64,000 nt of DNA from Pontibacter virosus (GCF_003096355.1 NZ_QEKI01000003.1:1-64000); one strand, 5' to 3'. Positions 25,232 to 35,572 are shown, counted from the first letter of the stretch. Numbers and translations are program-made. The notes: a model not told the origin generated them from the sequence alone.

Positions 25232-25999
25232 ATGCGTCCCTACATCCTTGCCGAATCGAACTGGAAAGCCATTAAAGAACAGCAGGTTGAGGTGGCTATA
25301 CTGCCCTGGGGCGCCACCGAAGCCCACAACTACCACTTGCCCTACGGCACCGACAACTACGAAGCCGAAGCGGTGGCCGCAGAAGCAGCGCGACTGGCCT
25401 GGGAGGCAGGCGCAAAGGTAACCGTGCTTCCGGTTATCCCTTTTGGCGTGAACACCGGCCAGGCCGACATCACCCTCGACATCAACCTGAACCCCAGCAC
25501 GCAGCTGGCCATTCTGCGCGACATCGTAGAAGTGCTCGACCGGCAGGGCATCCGTAAGCTGCTGGTGCTCAACAGCCACGGCGGCAACGATTTTAAACCG
25601 ATGCTGCGCGAACTGGGCCTGAAGTTTCCGGAGATGTTCCTGCTCACCTGCAACTGGTTCCTGGCTGCCGACCGCAAAGCCTTTTTCGACAGCCCCGGCG
25701 ACCATGCCGATGAGATGGAAACCAGCATCATGCAGCACCTGCGCCCCGACCTGGTGCTACCACTCAGCGAAGCAGGAGAGGGCAAAGAGCACAAGTCCAG
25801 GCTGACAGGTATACGCGAAGGCTGGGCCTGGTCGGAGCGCCTGTGGTCGCAAGTTAGCGACGACACCGGCATTGGCAGCCCCGCCGCCGCCACACCTGCC
25901 AAAGGCAAAGCCTTTTTTGAAGCCACCACCCGAAACATAGCGCAGCTCCTGCAGGAACTGGCTGCGGTTGAACCGAAAGACAGGTATAAGAGAGTTTAG
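25232..25999 (+). CDS. Creatininase-family amidohydrolase
   Basis: A 255-residue metal-dependent hydrolase. The creatininase-family metal site is visible: E30 and H32 in GATEAHN, H35 and D41 in YHLPYGTD, then LNSHGGND and the ligand-bearing GDHADEMETS. Family members cleave creatinine or other cyclic amides, open formamide intermediates in deazaflavin/riboflavin routes, or trim mycofactocin peptide. None of the partner genes for those pathways lies here, so the substrate is unknown. Octad tracts lie on both sides, the downstream one overlapping the stop codon. Confidence 0.92.
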   Translation: MRPYILAESNWKAIKEQQVEVAILPWGATEAHNYHLPYGTDNYEAEAVAAEAARLAWEAGAKVTVLPVIPFGVNTGQADITLDINLNPSTQLAILRDIVEVLDRQGIRKLLVLNSHGGNDFKPMLRELGLKFPEMFLLTCNWFLAADRKAFFDSPGDHADEMETSIMQHLRPDLVLPLSEAGEGKEHKSRLTGIREGWAWSERLWSQVSDDTGIGSPAAATPAKGKAFFEATTRNIAQLLQELAAVEPKDRYKRV

Positions 26000-26030
26000 G
26001 AGTTTGAGAGGTTAGGAGTTAGAGAATTTG
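25989..26030 (+). repeat. Octad-phased tract over the creatininase stop
   Basis: AGAGTTTA, GGAGTTTG, AGAGGTTA, GGAGTTAG and AGAATTTG follow with an exact 8-base period. The first unit carries the stop codon TAG (25997-25999). Confidence 0.75.
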
Positions 26031-26381
26031 ATTGTAGCGACGTTACAATGTAACGTCGTTCGTGTGCAGAGATGTTGCACTGTTCCTCTTTCGCCTTCAC
26101 TCACGTCCCGCGAGTTTGGGTCATCAGGCAGACTCCGGCCGCTTTTTCAAATGCTCTTTTAGACACCAAATGCTCTTTCGGACATGGATGTCTGAAAGAG
26201 CGCTAAAACCTATACATGGGGATTAGGAAATCCCCGACAGTTGGGGGTAGGGGCTCTCTATAAAGCATCGGGATTGGTAAGTCCCGAAGAGCATTATAGT
26301 AGTACATTTTCAGAACGTGACCGACTGTAGGGACAGGTCGCGACCTGTCCGAATCATGCACCAACCATTCAACCATTCAAC
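26031..26381. repeat. Intergenic repeats, no gene
   Basis: The region is built of short inverted repeats: CGACGTTAC/GTAACGTCG (26038-26058), and GCTCTTTCGGACAT facing ATGTCTGAAAGAGC (about 26171-26200), preceded by another AAATGCTCTTTT copy. A GGGGGTAGGGGCTCTC arm lies at 26243, and GACAGGTCGCGACCTGTCC at about 26333 recurs near 6755. No ORF is credible. Confidence 0.65.
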
Positions 26382-26433
26382 AAAAAACCATGCTATACTC
26401 AGGCAGATCCGCCCTCGTACAGCATGGTTTTTT
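26382..26433 (-). terminator. Terminator downstream of mscL
   Basis: AAAAAACCATGCT (26382-26394) and its reverse complement AGCATGGTTTTTT (26421-26433) form a 13-bp stem ending in A/T runs on both strands, so it can act in either direction. Confidence 0.8.
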
Positions 26434-26450
26434 TATGTAAAAGAGTAAAG

Positions 26451-26885
26451 TTATTTCGAAGCGATGGTTCGCAGGGCGTCGCGCATTTCTGTGAGGAGCA
26501 CTTCTTCTTTGGTCGGAGCTGGCGGCACGGCAGGGGCAGCGGCTTTTTTGCGCATCATGCGGTTCATGGCTTTTACGATCATGAAAATGATGAAGGCCAG
26601 GATCAGGAAGTTAAGCAAGATCGTGATAAAGTTACCCCAGGCAAATACGGCGCCCAGTTTGCGTGCTTCTTCCAAAGCCAGACCTTCTGGTACGGCCTCA
26701 GAGAGCGGTACATAGAGATTCGAGAAGTCCATGTCGCCCAGGGCTGCACCCACCAACGGCATGATCAAGTCGTTTACGACGGAGTTTACTAATCCGCTGA
26801 ACGCCGCACCAATGATGATACCGATGGCCAGGTCCATTACGTTGCCACGCATGGCAAATTCTTTAAATTCTTTCATCATGCTCAT
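26451..26885 (-). CDS. mscL: Large-conductance mechanosensitive channel
   Basis: A 144-residue inner-membrane channel that opens under membrane tension to release solutes on osmotic downshock; it works as a pentamer. The N-terminus MSMMKEFKEFAMRGNVMDLAIGIIIGAAF and the pore helix AFSGLVNSVVNDLIMPLVG are the strongest family segments. The second helix is FAWGNFITILLNFLILAFIIFMIV. A short proline- and alanine-rich stretch leads to the C-terminal helix TKEEVLLTEMRDAL. Length is typical. Transcribed alone. Confidence 0.96.
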   Translation of the reverse strand: MSMMKEFKEFAMRGNVMDLAIGIIIGAAFSGLVNSVVNDLIMPLVGAALGDMDFSNLYVPLSEAVPEGLALEEARKLGAVFAWGNFITILLNFLILAFIIFMIVKAMNRMMRKKAAAPAVPPAPTKEEVLLTEMRDALRTIASK

Positions 26886-27113
26886 AAGCGCTGATTTTTA
26901 ATAAGTGAGTGGGTTAAATAGTTTTAGATATGTAAATATATTCATTTGAAAGTATAAAGCAAGTAGCTTATACCTAAATATTTGTTGAGCAAGCCTGCTC
27001 GGAAAAGCTATAAAGTAGACAGTGACAGCCTGAGTGATCAAACTCTCTTAGAAATTCAGGTACTTACAAAGAGATCAGGAGTGTTTGGCCGTAACTGGAG
27101 ACGAAAAAAATGA
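26886..27113. other. Intergenic region upstream of mscL
   Basis: AT-rich, with no credible ORF. It should contain the mscL promoter on the minus strand. The terminator of the next minus-strand gene bounds it at 27114. Confidence 0.35.
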
Positions 27114-27155
27114 GGCCATTGGCTGCGGTATGTGGTATACCAGCAGCCAATGGCC
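27114..27155 (-). terminator. Rho-independent terminator
   Basis: GGCCATTGGCTGC (27114-27126) and GCAGCCAATGGCC (27143-27155) form a perfect 13-bp stem. On the minus strand a T-run follows (A-run at 27104-27110). It supports the small gene at 27198 as real. Confidence 0.88.
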
Positions 27156-27197
27156 CTGCCAAATTAGGTGACTTGGGTTTTAATTAAGTTCAATGGC

Positions 27198-27392
27198 TCA
27201 CGCCTTCACTTTGTAGCCGCAGTTTTGATCTGTGCTATACTCTATTTTTTCATCCGACATAAGTCCTTCGATCAGCTCGTCAGTATACTCCTTGCTGAAG
27301 CCAAGGCTTTCGCCCAGGGCCCTTTCATCCAGCTTACCCTTATTCTGGCGCAGTGCTTCGAGGTATTTTTTTTTATCTTCTTCCATAGTCAT
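27198..27392 (-). CDS. Small acidic protein, unknown function
   Basis: A 64-residue soluble protein (start could be the second Met, two codons in). Two helices and a turn, KLDERALGESLGFSKEYTDELIEGLM, followed by a short strand pair IEYSTDQNCGYKVK, suggest a compact winged-helix-like fold. I do not recognise a named family. It has its own strong terminator and is 38 bases downstream of the glycosyltransferase stop on the same strand, so the two may share a transcript. Confidence 0.6.
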   Translation of the reverse strand: MTMEEDKKKYLEALRQNKGKLDERALGESLGFSKEYTDELIEGLMSDEKIEYSTDQNCGYKVKA

Positions 27393-27430
27393 CCGTTTTA
27401 ACTTAGCGGCGGTTTAGCATCACTGTTTTA

Positions 27431-28678
27431 TTAACTTACATTCAGCTTGCGTTGTTGTCCCTGTGCTGTTTGTTGCTTGCTTTTCTTCTCGGCCCGGATC
27501 AGGTCCACCAGTTCCGCGAGGTCTACTTTCAGGTTCTCATGCTGCCCTTGCATCGCATCTTTCACCAGGCTGTCGCTCTTACAGATAATGTAGCTGTAGT
27601 CCATCCCCATTTTAGTGGCGATGTCATAAAAGGGCTCAATCACAAAACCCTCGTGAAACAGCTCGATTACTTGTGTACCCGGCTTGCAGAACATCATGCT
27701 CACCAAACCGGCGCCCGTGGCTGATACCACCGAGCTGGCCCTGGAGAATAACTTGATACGCTCGAGCACAGACAGTTGGCTAAGTACCACCGATCGGTAA
27801 CCGTAGGGCTTGAGTGCCTCCACCAGTTCCGCCTCGTTCTCTACCTGCCGCAGCTTCGAGTCGCTTCGGCTGACGTATAGTTTCACGTTTTCCTGCTGGC
27901 CGTTTGAGTCCGGCCCGGCAAGTGGCACAAAGGATTGTTGGATGTAGTCGCAGAGCCAGTGCGGCACCAGGGTGTGGTTCCCGCGCGGTGCCGTAGAGGC
28001 GATAATGCAGTCGGCAGTCAGGTGCGGACACTTGTCGCTGGCGATTAGCCTTTCTTCAGGTATATTCAGCAGACGCAATGTTTCGCGCTGGTAGTCATAA
28101 CGCAGGCTCGGTACCAGAAACCAGTCCACTTTGTCGTACAACCCGCTTGCTTTGAGAAGATGAAGGCGCGGTAGCACATCCACAAACCAATGGCTGATGT
28201 TATTGAGCCCAGCGCCGCCAGTGAGGAGCGAAAACACAGTGCCATTAAACTTAGTGGGAGTTGTAAAGTAGCGCTGCTCAAATACAGTGCTATACCCCGC
28301 CTCGGTCACTTTCCCGTCCTTTAAACTCAACGACACATGCTCGATGAGATGGTTGTATTTGCTGATGATGGCCACGCAACTCTCATTGTCGGTATAGATT
28401 CTGCCATGCGGGGCTTCTACCACCACATAGTCAGTAGTGACTTCCCGCTGCGGCTTCCAGTAAGACGAACAGGCTTCAAACAGCTCTTCTGAAATATCCA
28501 AAGTGGTTCTGAGAGCCGGGTAAATTGGGTATAGAATTACCTCGTTCTGGCTCGTGGCCTTTGCAAGGTTATCGTTAAGCTTGTAGATACTCTGCGGCCT
28601 ATACCTGATTTTATGTGTTATAAATCTGCCTGCAATTTTCCCCAGGCGCTTTTTGATCTTTTGGTATATAAGCTTCAT
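27431..28678 (-). CDS. GT61 (DUF563) family glycosyltransferase
   Basis: A 415-residue protein resembling glycosyltransferase family 61. Visible features are the segment GGAGLNNISHWFVDVLPRL, with the WxxDxLPRL-type motif of the family, VKLYVSRSDSKLRQVENE (the YVSR motif before the catalytic region) and ATGAGLVSMMFCKPGTQVIEL (the HGAGL-like motif, here TGAGL). These enzymes add sugars to glycans or proteins; acceptor and sugar are unknown. I chose MKLIYQKIKKR at 28678; the longer frame from 28765 adds a sequence with no family look. No polysaccharide cluster surrounds it. Confidence 0.82.
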   Translation of the reverse strand: MKLIYQKIKKRLGKIAGRFITHKIRYRPQSIYKLNDNLAKATSQNEVILYPIYPALRTTLDISEELFEACSSYWKPQREVTTDYVVVEAPHGRIYTDNESCVAIISKYNHLIEHVSLSLKDGKVTEAGYSTVFEQRYFTTPTKFNGTVFSLLTGGAGLNNISHWFVDVLPRLHLLKASGLYDKVDWFLVPSLRYDYQRETLRLLNIPEERLIASDKCPHLTADCIIASTAPRGNHTLVPHWLCDYIQQSFVPLAGPDSNGQQENVKLYVSRSDSKLRQVENEAELVEALKPYGYRSVVLSQLSVLERIKLFSRASSVVSATGAGLVSMMFCKPGTQVIELFHEGFVIEPFYDIATKMGMDYSYIICKSDSLVKDAMQGQHENLKVDLAELVDLIRAEKKSKQQTAQGQQRKLNVS

Positions 28679-28845
28679 ACGGGTCTTAATTTGGGTGAGC
28701 AATAGGCAGCTGGTATAGCCATTAGGTATAGCTACTTCTCGAAGCGGCTTATTGCCTGTATACAATAGAGTAGGTAGTGAGTAAGCAGGGTGGCTTTCGC
28801 TCCAATGTTGCAGCCGGCCGATATGGAGATTGTAACAGGGATCAT
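28679..28845. other. Intergenic, no gene seen
   Basis: Between the glycosyltransferase start and the SulP terminator. It should hold the glycosyltransferase promoter. Two GGTATAG-type octamers occur (28711-28732). Confidence 0.35.
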
Positions 28846-28905
28846 AAAAAAAACTCCTACTCCCCCCTAACAGGTTATGCTGCCTGTTAGGGGGGAGTAG
28901 GAGTT
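28846..28905 (-). terminator. Very long terminator hairpin after the SulP gene
   Basis: Arms at 28852-28874 and 28883-28905 are perfect 23-bp reverse complements (arm begins AACTCCTACTCCCCCCTAAC), with an 8-base loop. On the minus strand eight T residues follow. The stem is about twice the usual length for a terminator. Confidence 0.9.
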
Positions 28906-29003
28906 GAAGGTATACAGGAGAAATCCATTTATCAGCACTTAAATCAATCTGATTCTATATACTGATTATTTTATAGGATTGTTCTCAAATAAATGGGTTA
29001 AAA

Positions 29004-30584
29004 TCAGGCTACTTTACGCTGTGCATAAAACTTGTCGAGCCCAAGTTGCTCTATCTGAATGTTCTTGTAAGCCGCTGTCGCCTTAAATTCTTCTAAAATC
29101 TCCAGCACATCGTCGTCAATATTCACCGAGCGGCTGGCATCAATCACCACCGTGGAGTTAGGGGCCACGTGGTCAAGCGTGAGCATAATGCTGGCCTTGT
29201 TGAGGAACGTAACCTCTTCTGACAGTACCAATTCAACGCGCTCACCTTCGTGGTGTGCTTGTTTGTCGATAAAGAATGGTGTGCGGTAGTTGTCACGCAG
29301 AATCATGAACACAGATACACCACCACCGATCATGATACCTGTGATCAGGTCGGTGAGCATCACAGCCACAATGGTCACGAAGAAAGGCACGAACTGGCGC
29401 TTGCCAGACTTCCACATGCGGCGGAAAAGCGAGATGGACGTCAGCTTATAACCTACCACAAACAGCACCGCAGAGAGAGAAGCCAGCGGGATCATGTTCA
29501 GGGTAAGCGGTATAGCCATTACGCAGATGAGCATTACCGTACCATGCGTAATGGTAGACAGCGGCGTGCGGCCACCTGATGTTACGTTGGCCGATGTACG
29601 CACGATGACAGCCGTCACCGGCAGACCGCCAATAAAACCTGACACGATGTTGCCTATACCTTGCGCCTTGAGCTCACGGTTGGTGGACGACTTGCGTTTG
29701 TAGGGGTCCAGTTTGTCACCGGCCTCTGTACTAAGCAAAGATTCCAGGGAGGCAATAAAGGCAATGCTCAGGGCGATGGTATACAATTCCGGATTGGTGA
29801 TATGGGAGAAATCCGGGAAGGTAAAGAAAGAGAAGAACTTACCCAGGTCATCGGCCACCGGCAACTGCACCAAGCGGTTTCCACTGAGGGCCAGATTCGG
29901 GAAATAGGCCACGAAAATCTGATTCAGAATTACGCTGACGATAACCGCAATCAGGGCAGAGGGCACAAACCTAAAAAAAGTATAGCGTTTGAGCGCAGGC
30001 TGGTCCCACGAGAATATGATGACGAGCGAAACCAGGGTAATAATAGTCGCACCCAGGCTGATCTGATCCAGTATACCAACAAAAAGGTTGGTGCTAAACC
30101 CATCTTCCATGCTACCGAACAACTCCTTGCCAGCATAGCCAAAAGCGTGCGGAATCTGGTTGATGATGAGGATGAGACCGATGGAGGCCAGAATCCCTTT
30201 GATCATGGAGTTGGGAAAGAAGTAAGCGATGGTGCCCGCACGCAGGTAGCCCAGTATAATTTGGAATACACCCGCTATAATGGTGGCGGCCAGTACTGCC
30301 TGAAAGGAGCCCAGCGTCTGAATTGCCGTAAATACGATGAGTGCCACAGAGGCGGCCGGTCCGCTTACGTTAATTTTGGAGCCACTTAAAAAGCCCACCA
30401 CGATACCGCCTACTATACCGGCGATGATGCCTGAGAAGAGCGGGGCACCGGAGGCAAGTGAAATACCCAGACAAAGCGGGAGCGCAATCAGGAATACCAC
30501 CAGACCGGCAGGTAAGTCGGTCTTTACATGAGAGATAAACCCGTCGTTGATTCTTTTCTGATCGGGTAATGTACTTTGGTTCAT
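29004..30584 (-). CDS. SulP-family anion transporter with STAS domain
   Basis: A 526-residue inner-membrane transporter. It has about 12-14 hydrophobic segments starting LPAGLVVFLIALPLCLGISLASGAP (the family's first signature), then SGPAASVALIVFTAIQTLGSF, SLESLLSTEAGDKLDPYKRK and GGLPVTAVIVRTSANVTSGGRT. The last 90 or so residues form the cytoplasmic STAS domain (LVLSEEVTFLNKASIMLTLD..VVIDASRSVNIDDDVLEIL). SulP proteins carry sulfate, bicarbonate or other anions; the substrate is not readable here. It is transcribed alone with a strong terminator. A second SulP-type gene in the window (33311) is a ruin. Confidence 0.94.
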   Translation of the reverse strand: MNQSTLPDQKRINDGFISHVKTDLPAGLVVFLIALPLCLGISLASGAPLFSGIIAGIVGGIVVGFLSGSKINVSGPAASVALIVFTAIQTLGSFQAVLAATIIAGVFQIILGYLRAGTIAYFFPNSMIKGILASIGLILIINQIPHAFGYAGKELFGSMEDGFSTNLFVGILDQISLGATIITLVSLVIIFSWDQPALKRYTFFRFVPSALIAVIVSVILNQIFVAYFPNLALSGNRLVQLPVADDLGKFFSFFTFPDFSHITNPELYTIALSIAFIASLESLLSTEAGDKLDPYKRKSSTNRELKAQGIGNIVSGFIGGLPVTAVIVRTSANVTSGGRTPLSTITHGTVMLICVMAIPLTLNMIPLASLSAVLFVVGYKLTSISLFRRMWKSGKRQFVPFFVTIVAVMLTDLITGIMIGGGVSVFMILRDNYRTPFFIDKQAHHEGERVELVLSEEVTFLNKASIMLTLDHVAPNSTVVIDASRSVNIDDDVLEILEEFKATAAYKNIQIEQLGLDKFYAQRKVA

Positions 30585-30679
30585 AATTGTTTTTTAGTGT
30601 TGTAAAAAAAGCTAAGCTGTATAAGGTTGTATTCTGTTTTTTTTAAATCAATTTTTCATCTGGCAGAGGCTACGCTGTT

Positions 30680-31318
30680 TTACTTGTCTTTTCTTATAAT
30701 GACTACTCTTTTGTTGTCTGTATACATGAGCTCAAAACCGCAATGCTGCGCAATCCAGTGGAAGGTACGGCTATGGTAAAAGACTACATGCGTTGGATCT
30801 TTGGCATAATACCACGTCGGGATCTTGTCAGTTTCCTGCCACTGCTCCGTCATAATGGTTAGCAGACCACCTGGTTTAAGCAGCTTATAAAGTAAGTGCA
30901 ACTCCCTAGCCGGGTAGAAAAAGTGCTCAAAACACTCCGTGGCAAAGACAAAATCATATACCTGCTCCGTCTTTAGTTCCGGGAAAAAGTAAGGGTCATA
31001 GTTGTCCATCCTGTAGCCTTCTCTTTCAAGGAGGAGCGAAAGGGTAGGAGTTGGGCCGCAACCGTAGTCCAGACCATGCATACCCCTTCCCAGCAAAGGC
31101 AGGGTAGGCTGTATCGCCCTGTTGAGAAAGTTGACGTAGCCCGCGTGCTCTATGCCGTTTTCGTGGGTCAGATAGTGTTTTTCCTCTACCTCTGGTAATG
31201 GTAGAAAACGCTGCTCCGTAAATACCAGCTGGCAGTTTTCGCAGTGTAGAAAAAGGCGACTGTCTGGTCCTTTTATTTCCTTAAAATCACCAGCATACAG
31301 GCAAAGCGGACACGTCAT
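30680..31318 (-). CDS. SAM-dependent methyltransferase with N-terminal zinc finger
   Basis: A 212-residue protein. The N-terminus carries two CxxC pairs (C3/C6 in MTCPLC and the pair in FLHCENCQLVF) that would bind zinc. The SAM-binding motif is GLDYGCGPTPTLSLLL; NYDPYFFPE is the acidic motif II and DFVFATECFEHFF motif III/IV. The layout resembles bacterial class I methyltransferases that act on 23S rRNA or on sugars, but the target cannot be read. A longer start at 31348 is possible; the start at 31318 is a Met directly before the first zinc pair. Confidence 0.85.
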   Translation of the reverse strand: MTCPLCLYAGDFKEIKGPDSRLFLHCENCQLVFTEQRFLPLPEVEEKHYLTHENGIEHAGYVNFLNRAIQPTLPLLGRGMHGLDYGCGPTPTLSLLLEREGYRMDNYDPYFFPELKTEQVYDFVFATECFEHFFYPARELHLLYKLLKPGGLLTIMTEQWQETDKIPTWYYAKDPTHVVFYHSRTFHWIAQHCGFELMYTDNKRVVIIRKDK

Positions 31319-31449
31319 ACGATTTGCGTTTAGGCACACTTGGTGCATTTGGTGCTATGCGGCATCAGCAGGATTCTTCCCCTAGGTATAGGCATGCGAT
31401 TATGTTTGTTGCCATAAGCTAATCGTTTTAAGGTATAGCATTCTGTTTA

Positions 31450-33051
31450 TTAAACCTGCCTGGCTGCTTCGAACTTAAAGTCGGAGGTAAAGTGGAACTT
31501 GATGGCCGGGTAATGTTCCTGCACCGAGCGCAGGACCCAGGTCGTGTCTGCAAAAAACACGGGGTTTTCGTCTTTGTCGTAGGCAATGTGGCTGCCTTTG
31601 ATCGAGATGAACCGTGCCAGCTCCGTCTTGTTATCCGATGTGATCCAGCAGGCTTTGTAGTAGTTCATGGGGTAAAGGTCGCAAGTGGCGCCGTACTCTT
31701 GTTTCAGGCGAAACTTGATCACATCGAACTGCAGCTCGCCCACCGTGCCGATGATCTTTCGGCTGCCCGGTTGTTGCACGAACAACTGCGCCACACCCTC
31801 ATCGGTGAGCTGCCGTATACCTTTCTCCAGTTGTTTTGTCTTGAACGGATCCTTGTTCACCACCTCTTTAAAGATCTCCGGAGAGAAGCTCGGTATACCT
31901 TTGTACTGCAGCAATTCGCCCTCTGTCAGCGTGTCGCCGATCTTAAAGGAACCCGTATCGTACAGGCCCACCACATCGCCGGGCCATGCCTCCTCGAGCA
32001 GGCTCTTTTCGTTGGCCATAAAGCTGGTGGGGCTTGAGAAGCGGATGCGCTTGTCGAGGCGGGTGTGGTAGTAGAGCTTGTTACGCTCAAACTTGCCCGA
32101 GCACACACGGCAAAAGGCAATGCGGTCGCGGTGGTTCGGGTCGAGGTTGGCGTGTATCTTAAAGATGAAACCGGTGAAGGCGTTCTCTTCGGGGCGCACT
32201 TCCCGCTGCGTAGCCTCCACAACCTGCGGCGAGGGGGCGATCTTAACGAACGTGTCGAGCAGTTCGCCTACCCCGAAATTGTAAATGGCACTGCCGAAAA
32301 ACACAGGAGCCAGGTAGCCTTCCTTGTAGAGGTCAAGGTCGAAATTTTCGTAAAACTCGTTCAGGAAATCGGTATCGGAGCGGAGTGTGTCAGCAGATTG
32401 CTTTCCGATGATCTCGTCCAGTTCCGTGCTCTTGATGTCCTCGATGGCGATAACGTCTTTGGTAAGCTGTTGTTTGTTGGCCGTGAAAAGGCGGAGGTCC
32501 TTGTCATACAAATTGTACACGCCTTTAAAGGTGGAGCCCATGCCAATTGGCCAGCTAAGTGGGCGCACGTGAATGTTCAGCTCCCGCTCCAGCTCGTCGA
32601 GCAGTTCATAAGGGTCGCGTCCCTCGCGGTCCATCTTGTTGATGAAAACGATCACGGGTGTGTTGCGCATGCGGCATACCTGCATCAGGTTGCGGGTCTG
32701 TTCCTCCACACCTTTCACGCAGTCCACCACCAGGATCACACTGTCCACGGCAGAAAGCGTACGGTAGGTGTCTTCGGCAAAATCCTTGTGACCGGGCGTA
32801 TCCAGGATGTTGATCTTGTGTCCGGCATAGTCAAAGCCCATCACCGAGGTGGCCACAGAGATACCACGCTGTTTCTCGATCTCGAGAAAGTCGGAGGTGG
32901 CGGATTTGGTGATTTTGTTGCTCTTGACAGCACCTGCCGTGTTGATCGCACCACCGAACAAAAGTAATTTCTCGGTAAGCGTTGTCTTACCGGCATCGGG
33001 GTGGCTGATAATTGCGAAGGTGCGCCTGCGCAGGATTTCTTCTGAAACCAT
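31450..33051 (-). CDS. prfC: Peptide chain release factor 3
   Basis: A 533-residue GTPase that recycles RF1/RF2 from the ribosome after peptide release. G1 is [15 protein letters not shown], the switch segment [16 protein letters not shown]3 DTPGHKDF, and G4 [10 protein letters not shown]. The C-terminal domains have the family segments [22 protein letters not shown]-like and [17 protein letters not shown]. Length matches RF3 (about 530). Upstream a good promoter (33190-33219) with a 130-base leader is present. No neighbouring translation genes, as is usual for prfC. Confidence 0.96.
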   Translation of the reverse strand: MVSEEILRRRTFAIISHPDAGKTTLTEKLLLFGGAINTAGAVKSNKITKSATSDFLEIEKQRGISVATSVMGFDYAGHKINILDTPGHKDFAEDTYRTLSAVDSVILVVDCVKGVEEQTRNLMQVCRMRNTPVIVFINKMDREGRDPYELLDELERELNIHVRPLSWPIGMGSTFKGVYNLYDKDLRLFTANKQQLTKDVIAIEDIKSTELDEIIGKQSADTLRSDTDFLNEFYENFDLDLYKEGYLAPVFFGSAIYNFGVGELLDTFVKIAPSPQVVEATQREVRPEENAFTGFIFKIHANLDPNHRDRIAFCRVCSGKFERNKLYYHTRLDKRIRFSSPTSFMANEKSLLEEAWPGDVVGLYDTGSFKIGDTLTEGELLQYKGIPSFSPEIFKEVVNKDPFKTKQLEKGIRQLTDEGVAQLFVQQPGSRKIIGTVGELQFDVIKFRLKQEYGATCDLYPMNYYKACWITSDNKTELARFISIKGSHIAYDKDENPVFFADTTWVLRSVQEHYPAIKFHFTSDFKFEAARQV

Positions 33052-33189
33052 GAAGCTGAAAGTATGAGCGGTCCCTGCGGACCATTATTGAAAAAATGAT
33101 ATAGTATACCTGTTTACCCGGATTGGATAAACAACAATTCAGGGGGGAGTAGGGACGCTATGTAAGTTCGGGGCGTACATTTAAGGGTG

Positions 33190-33219
33190 CAAAAGTACAA
33201 ATATTACGTTGAAATGCAA
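33190..33219 (-). promoter_or_regulatory. Bacteroidota promoter for prfC
   Basis: On the minus strand TTTG (33219-33216) is followed after 18 bases by TACTTTTG (33197-33190), a full match to the TTTG / TAnnTTTG pattern. It puts the transcript start near 33183. Confidence 0.65.
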
Positions 33220-33310
33220 AAATTGACGCATAAATAGTGATTGTTAAAAGGATTTGTGCAGGGTAGGGTCTAAAAAGCAATTAAGGCGGCTTTAACGAAA
33301 AAACGCGGTA

Positions 33311-33491
33311 TTGTCATTGATGACACTTACCATTGTAGACGAGCTGACGGACACACGTGGTTGTGGTAATCAGGAATGTGTGGCGCAGGGAGCGGCCAAT
33401 ATGGTGAATGGATTCTTTGGAGGCATGGGCGGCTGCCGTAATGCTCCTGGTGTTCATTCTATCTCCAATATTTACCGTTTACATTTTTTAG
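33311..33491 (+). pseudogene. Fragment of a SulP-family transporter gene
   Basis: One frame reads [20 protein letters not shown] and continues [16 protein letters not shown] (33323-33436), a conserved SulP segment. After a frame change the next codons read [14 protein letters not shown] (about 33431-33470), the membrane helix that normally follows about 25 residues later; a stop TAG comes at 33489. The intervening AMIGQS-type segment is deleted and both gene ends are gone. It is a decayed piece, of a SulP subgroup different from the intact protein at 29004. Confidence 0.8.
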
Positions 33492-33543
33492 TGCACTACC
33501 CCAGGGGTTTTGGAGTATACTTATAGTATGACTGCCAAGCTAA

Positions 33544-34584
<1,041 letters not shown>

Positions 34585-34590
34585 CCTTCT

Positions 34591-34623
34591 CCGGTGCAGG
34601 AAGCCTTTAGCTACCTGCACCGG
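34591..34623 (+). terminator. Terminator after gap
   Basis: CCGGTGCAGG (34591-34600) and CCTGCACCGG (34614-34623) form a perfect 10-bp stem, followed by TTTATTT. Confidence 0.85.
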
Positions 34624-34710
34624 TTTATTTGCCTTCCATGGCTTTTCTATGAAAAGGCCTGGTAAATTGTCAAGGTATAGCGAGATGTATTTTGGAAAAC
34701 AAACTACTAC

Positions 34711-35460
34711 CTATACCTCATATAAGAAGAAAGGCTTTTCGTATTCGGACTTCTGCAGCACGGGTTTCGATACGTTGAATACCTTAACCCCCGTACTCGT
34801 CTCGCCTGCCAGTGTGCCTACGTGCGCGTGACCGTGAAAGGCAGCCTCCACGTTGCGTCGGTTCAGCGGCTCCTCGAGGCGGGAGCAGCCCAGAAAGGGG
34901 TGAATGGCATCCGGCTCGCCTTCTATCGTGGCTTGGATAGGAGAGTAATGCAGGATCGCGATTTTCTTCAGGTCACTTTGTTCGCTGTCGATCTGCGCAA
35001 GGGCCGCGTCCAGCTTCAGGGCTTCGGTTACAGCTTCCTGCACAAAGTCTTTGTTGAGTTGCTCGCCGAACATGCCCAGCATATACCTGTCGAAACCACC
35101 ACCAAAACCTTTTACGCCGGCAAAGCCCACATGCCCGATCACCGTAAAGTCGCCGTCGAGAAGTTTGAGGTTTGTCGGGGCAAAGATTTTGCGCAGCTTT
35201 TTCACCTGGTCATGGTCGTAGTCGTGATTGCCCAGCACAGCCAGCACAGGTATAGAGCAAGCCTTAAGTTCCTCGGCCAGCACCTCCGCTTCGCTTTCGC
35301 GGCCTGTGTCTGTCAGATCACCGCAAAGCAGCAGCACATCAGCCTCTTCCGACACCTGCTTGAAAAAGTCAACCCATTTGCCTGCATCCTGCTCACTCAC
35401 ATGTATGTCTCCTACGGCTGCTATGCGTAGTTTCTTAGGTTCAGTATTCGCTTCTTGCAT
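34711..35460 (-). CDS. Calcineurin-like metallophosphoesterase
   Basis: A 249-residue enzyme with all five metal-binding motifs of the family: GDIHVSE, GDLTDTG, GNHDYDHDQ, the single His in ILHYSP, and GHAHVGTLAG. Two divalent metals would sit between them and hydrolyse a phosphoester. No signal peptide, so it is cytoplasmic. The natural substrate is unknown. I chose MQEANTEPKKLRIAAVGD at 35460; a longer frame from 35505 adds 15 unlikely residues. It is convergent with gap. Confidence 0.9.
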   Translation of the reverse strand: MQEANTEPKKLRIAAVGDIHVSEQDAGKWVDFFKQVSEEADVLLLCGDLTDTGRESEAEVLAEELKACSIPVLAVLGNHDYDHDQVKKLRKIFAPTNLKLLDGDFTVIGHVGFAGVKGFGGGFDRYMLGMFGEQLNKDFVQEAVTEALKLDAALAQIDSEQSDLKKIAILHYSPIQATIEGEPDAIHPFLGCSRLEEPLNRRNVEAAFHGHAHVGTLAGETSTGVKVFNVSKPVLQKSEYEKPFFLYEV

Positions 35461-35545
35461 CGTGTTTCGTTTTATTGAATGTAATACTACGTGCCAAGTG
35501 CGCATCAGGATAGGGGAGGGCGGCTATACCTGTTTTAAAATAAAC

Positions 35546-35572
35546 AGCCCCCACACGTTGAGTGCGGGGGCT
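35546..35572 (-). terminator. Terminator after the outer-membrane barrel gene
   Basis: AGCCCCCACAC (35546-35556) pairs with GTGCGGGGGCT (35562-35572) with one G-T pair. The T-run on the minus strand is short. Confidence 0.7.
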
